5,314 nt of DNA from UBA993 sp964436815. GTDB lineage: Bacteria > Bacillota > Dethiobacteria > DTU022. Position 1 is the stretch's first letter. Every line of letters starts with the position of its first letter. The DNA lies in NCBI GenBank assembly GCA_964436815.1, contig CAYTER010000088.1, forward strand, positions 1-5,314. Direction: 5' to 3'. The notes under the pieces were generated by a model. That model saw only the letters and a program-made list of their open reading frames with translations, did no database searches and was not told where the DNA came from. Both the position numbers and the translations under genes were made by a program. Of this stretch, positions 5,137-5,314 are shown one piece after another.

Positions 5137-5314
5137 CTATTTATTTGCCAGAATTGCTTCGTGAAGATTTATCATTTTTTGATCTGCTTCGGCAGCCACG
5201 GGTGCGGAGACAGCAAGGTAAAACTTAACTTTCGGTTCAGTGCCCGAGGGGCGAACAGCAAACCAGGAGCCGTCATCAAGAGTAAAATGCAGGACTGGTG
5301 ACTGCGGGAGGGTT
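5137..5314 (-). CDS. Phosphoglucomutase/phosphomannomutase, C-terminal 58 residues (5' end outside window)
   Basis: The visible reading frame ends at TAG (5139-5137) and encodes the C-terminal domain of an alpha-D-phosphohexomutase. VLHFTLDDGSWFAVRPSG (7-24 of the fragment) leads into GTEPKVKFYLAV; RPSGTEP is the phosphate-binding loop of domain 4 that holds the sugar-phosphate substrate. The Gly-Ser-Trp-Phe stretch before it resembles PgcA-type enzymes of Bacillota, which interconvert glucose-1-phosphate and glucose-6-phosphate for cell-envelope and glycan precursors. The catalytic serine and metal site lie outside the window, so substrate preference (glucose or mannose) is open. No terminator follows the stop; the toxin-antitoxin promoter begins at once, so read-through into that operon is likely. 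Confidence 0.9.
   Translation of the reverse strand, partial: TLPQSPVLHFTLDDGSWFAVRPSGTEPKVKFYLAVSAPVAAEADQKMINLHEAILANK

Noticed and set aside
1..5314. CRISPR arrays, insertion-sequence ends, tRNA or rRNA genes
   Set aside because: No regularly spaced repeats, transposase frames, terminal inverted repeats or RNA gene signatures were found on either strand.

Overview
The window reads as a chromosomal segment of a bacterium, most likely a Bacillota (Firmicutes, Clostridia-like) species. The support is the set of genes: a YdiF-type ABC-F ATPase upstream of tsaE, a PgcA-like phosphohexose mutase, strong Shine-Dalgarno sites and several TTG starts. In Bacillus subtilis tsaE (ydiB) and the ABC-F gene ydiF lie in one cluster, so their proximity here fits. 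The genus cannot be told from this sequence.

Layout. Six of the eight genes lie on the minus strand. Read in their own direction (right to left) they are: the 3' end of a phosphoglucomutase/phosphomannomutase gene (5314-5137), an AbrB-type antitoxin (5050-4715), a RelE/ParE-family toxin (4722-4423), an L-2-hydroxyglutarate-oxidase-like FAD enzyme (4426-3284), an ABC-F ATPase (3238-1292) and a nearly complete tsaE (497-1, its 3' end outside the window). Two plus-strand genes sit between the ABC-F gene and tsaE: a ribbon-helix-helix VapB/FitA-like antitoxin (678-923) and a PIN-domain VapC toxin (920-1312). No stretch over 300 bases lacks a gene.

Two type II toxin-antitoxin modules of unrelated families are therefore wedged among core genes. 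Both look more AT-rich than their neighbours, which suggests acquisition. Each is tightly fitted to the next gene. The RelE-like stop overlaps the TTG start of the FAD enzyme (TTGA). The vapC 3' end overlaps the ABC-F 3' end by 21 bp, antiparallel, and holds a hairpin with a U-tract that looks like the ABC-F intrinsic terminator.

Regulation visible in the sequence: a strong sigma-A-like promoter (TTGACC-17-TATATT) with a perfect 17-bp palindrome next to its -10 box drives the AbrB/RelE module and probably the FAD enzyme and ABC-F gene behind it. The 180-bp gap between tsaE and vapB holds divergent promoters and a pair of 15-bp direct repeats that are candidate VapBC operator sites. No RNA gene, insertion sequence, CRISPR array or clearly new kind of system is visible. 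The interest lies in how the toxin modules are merged with their neighbours.
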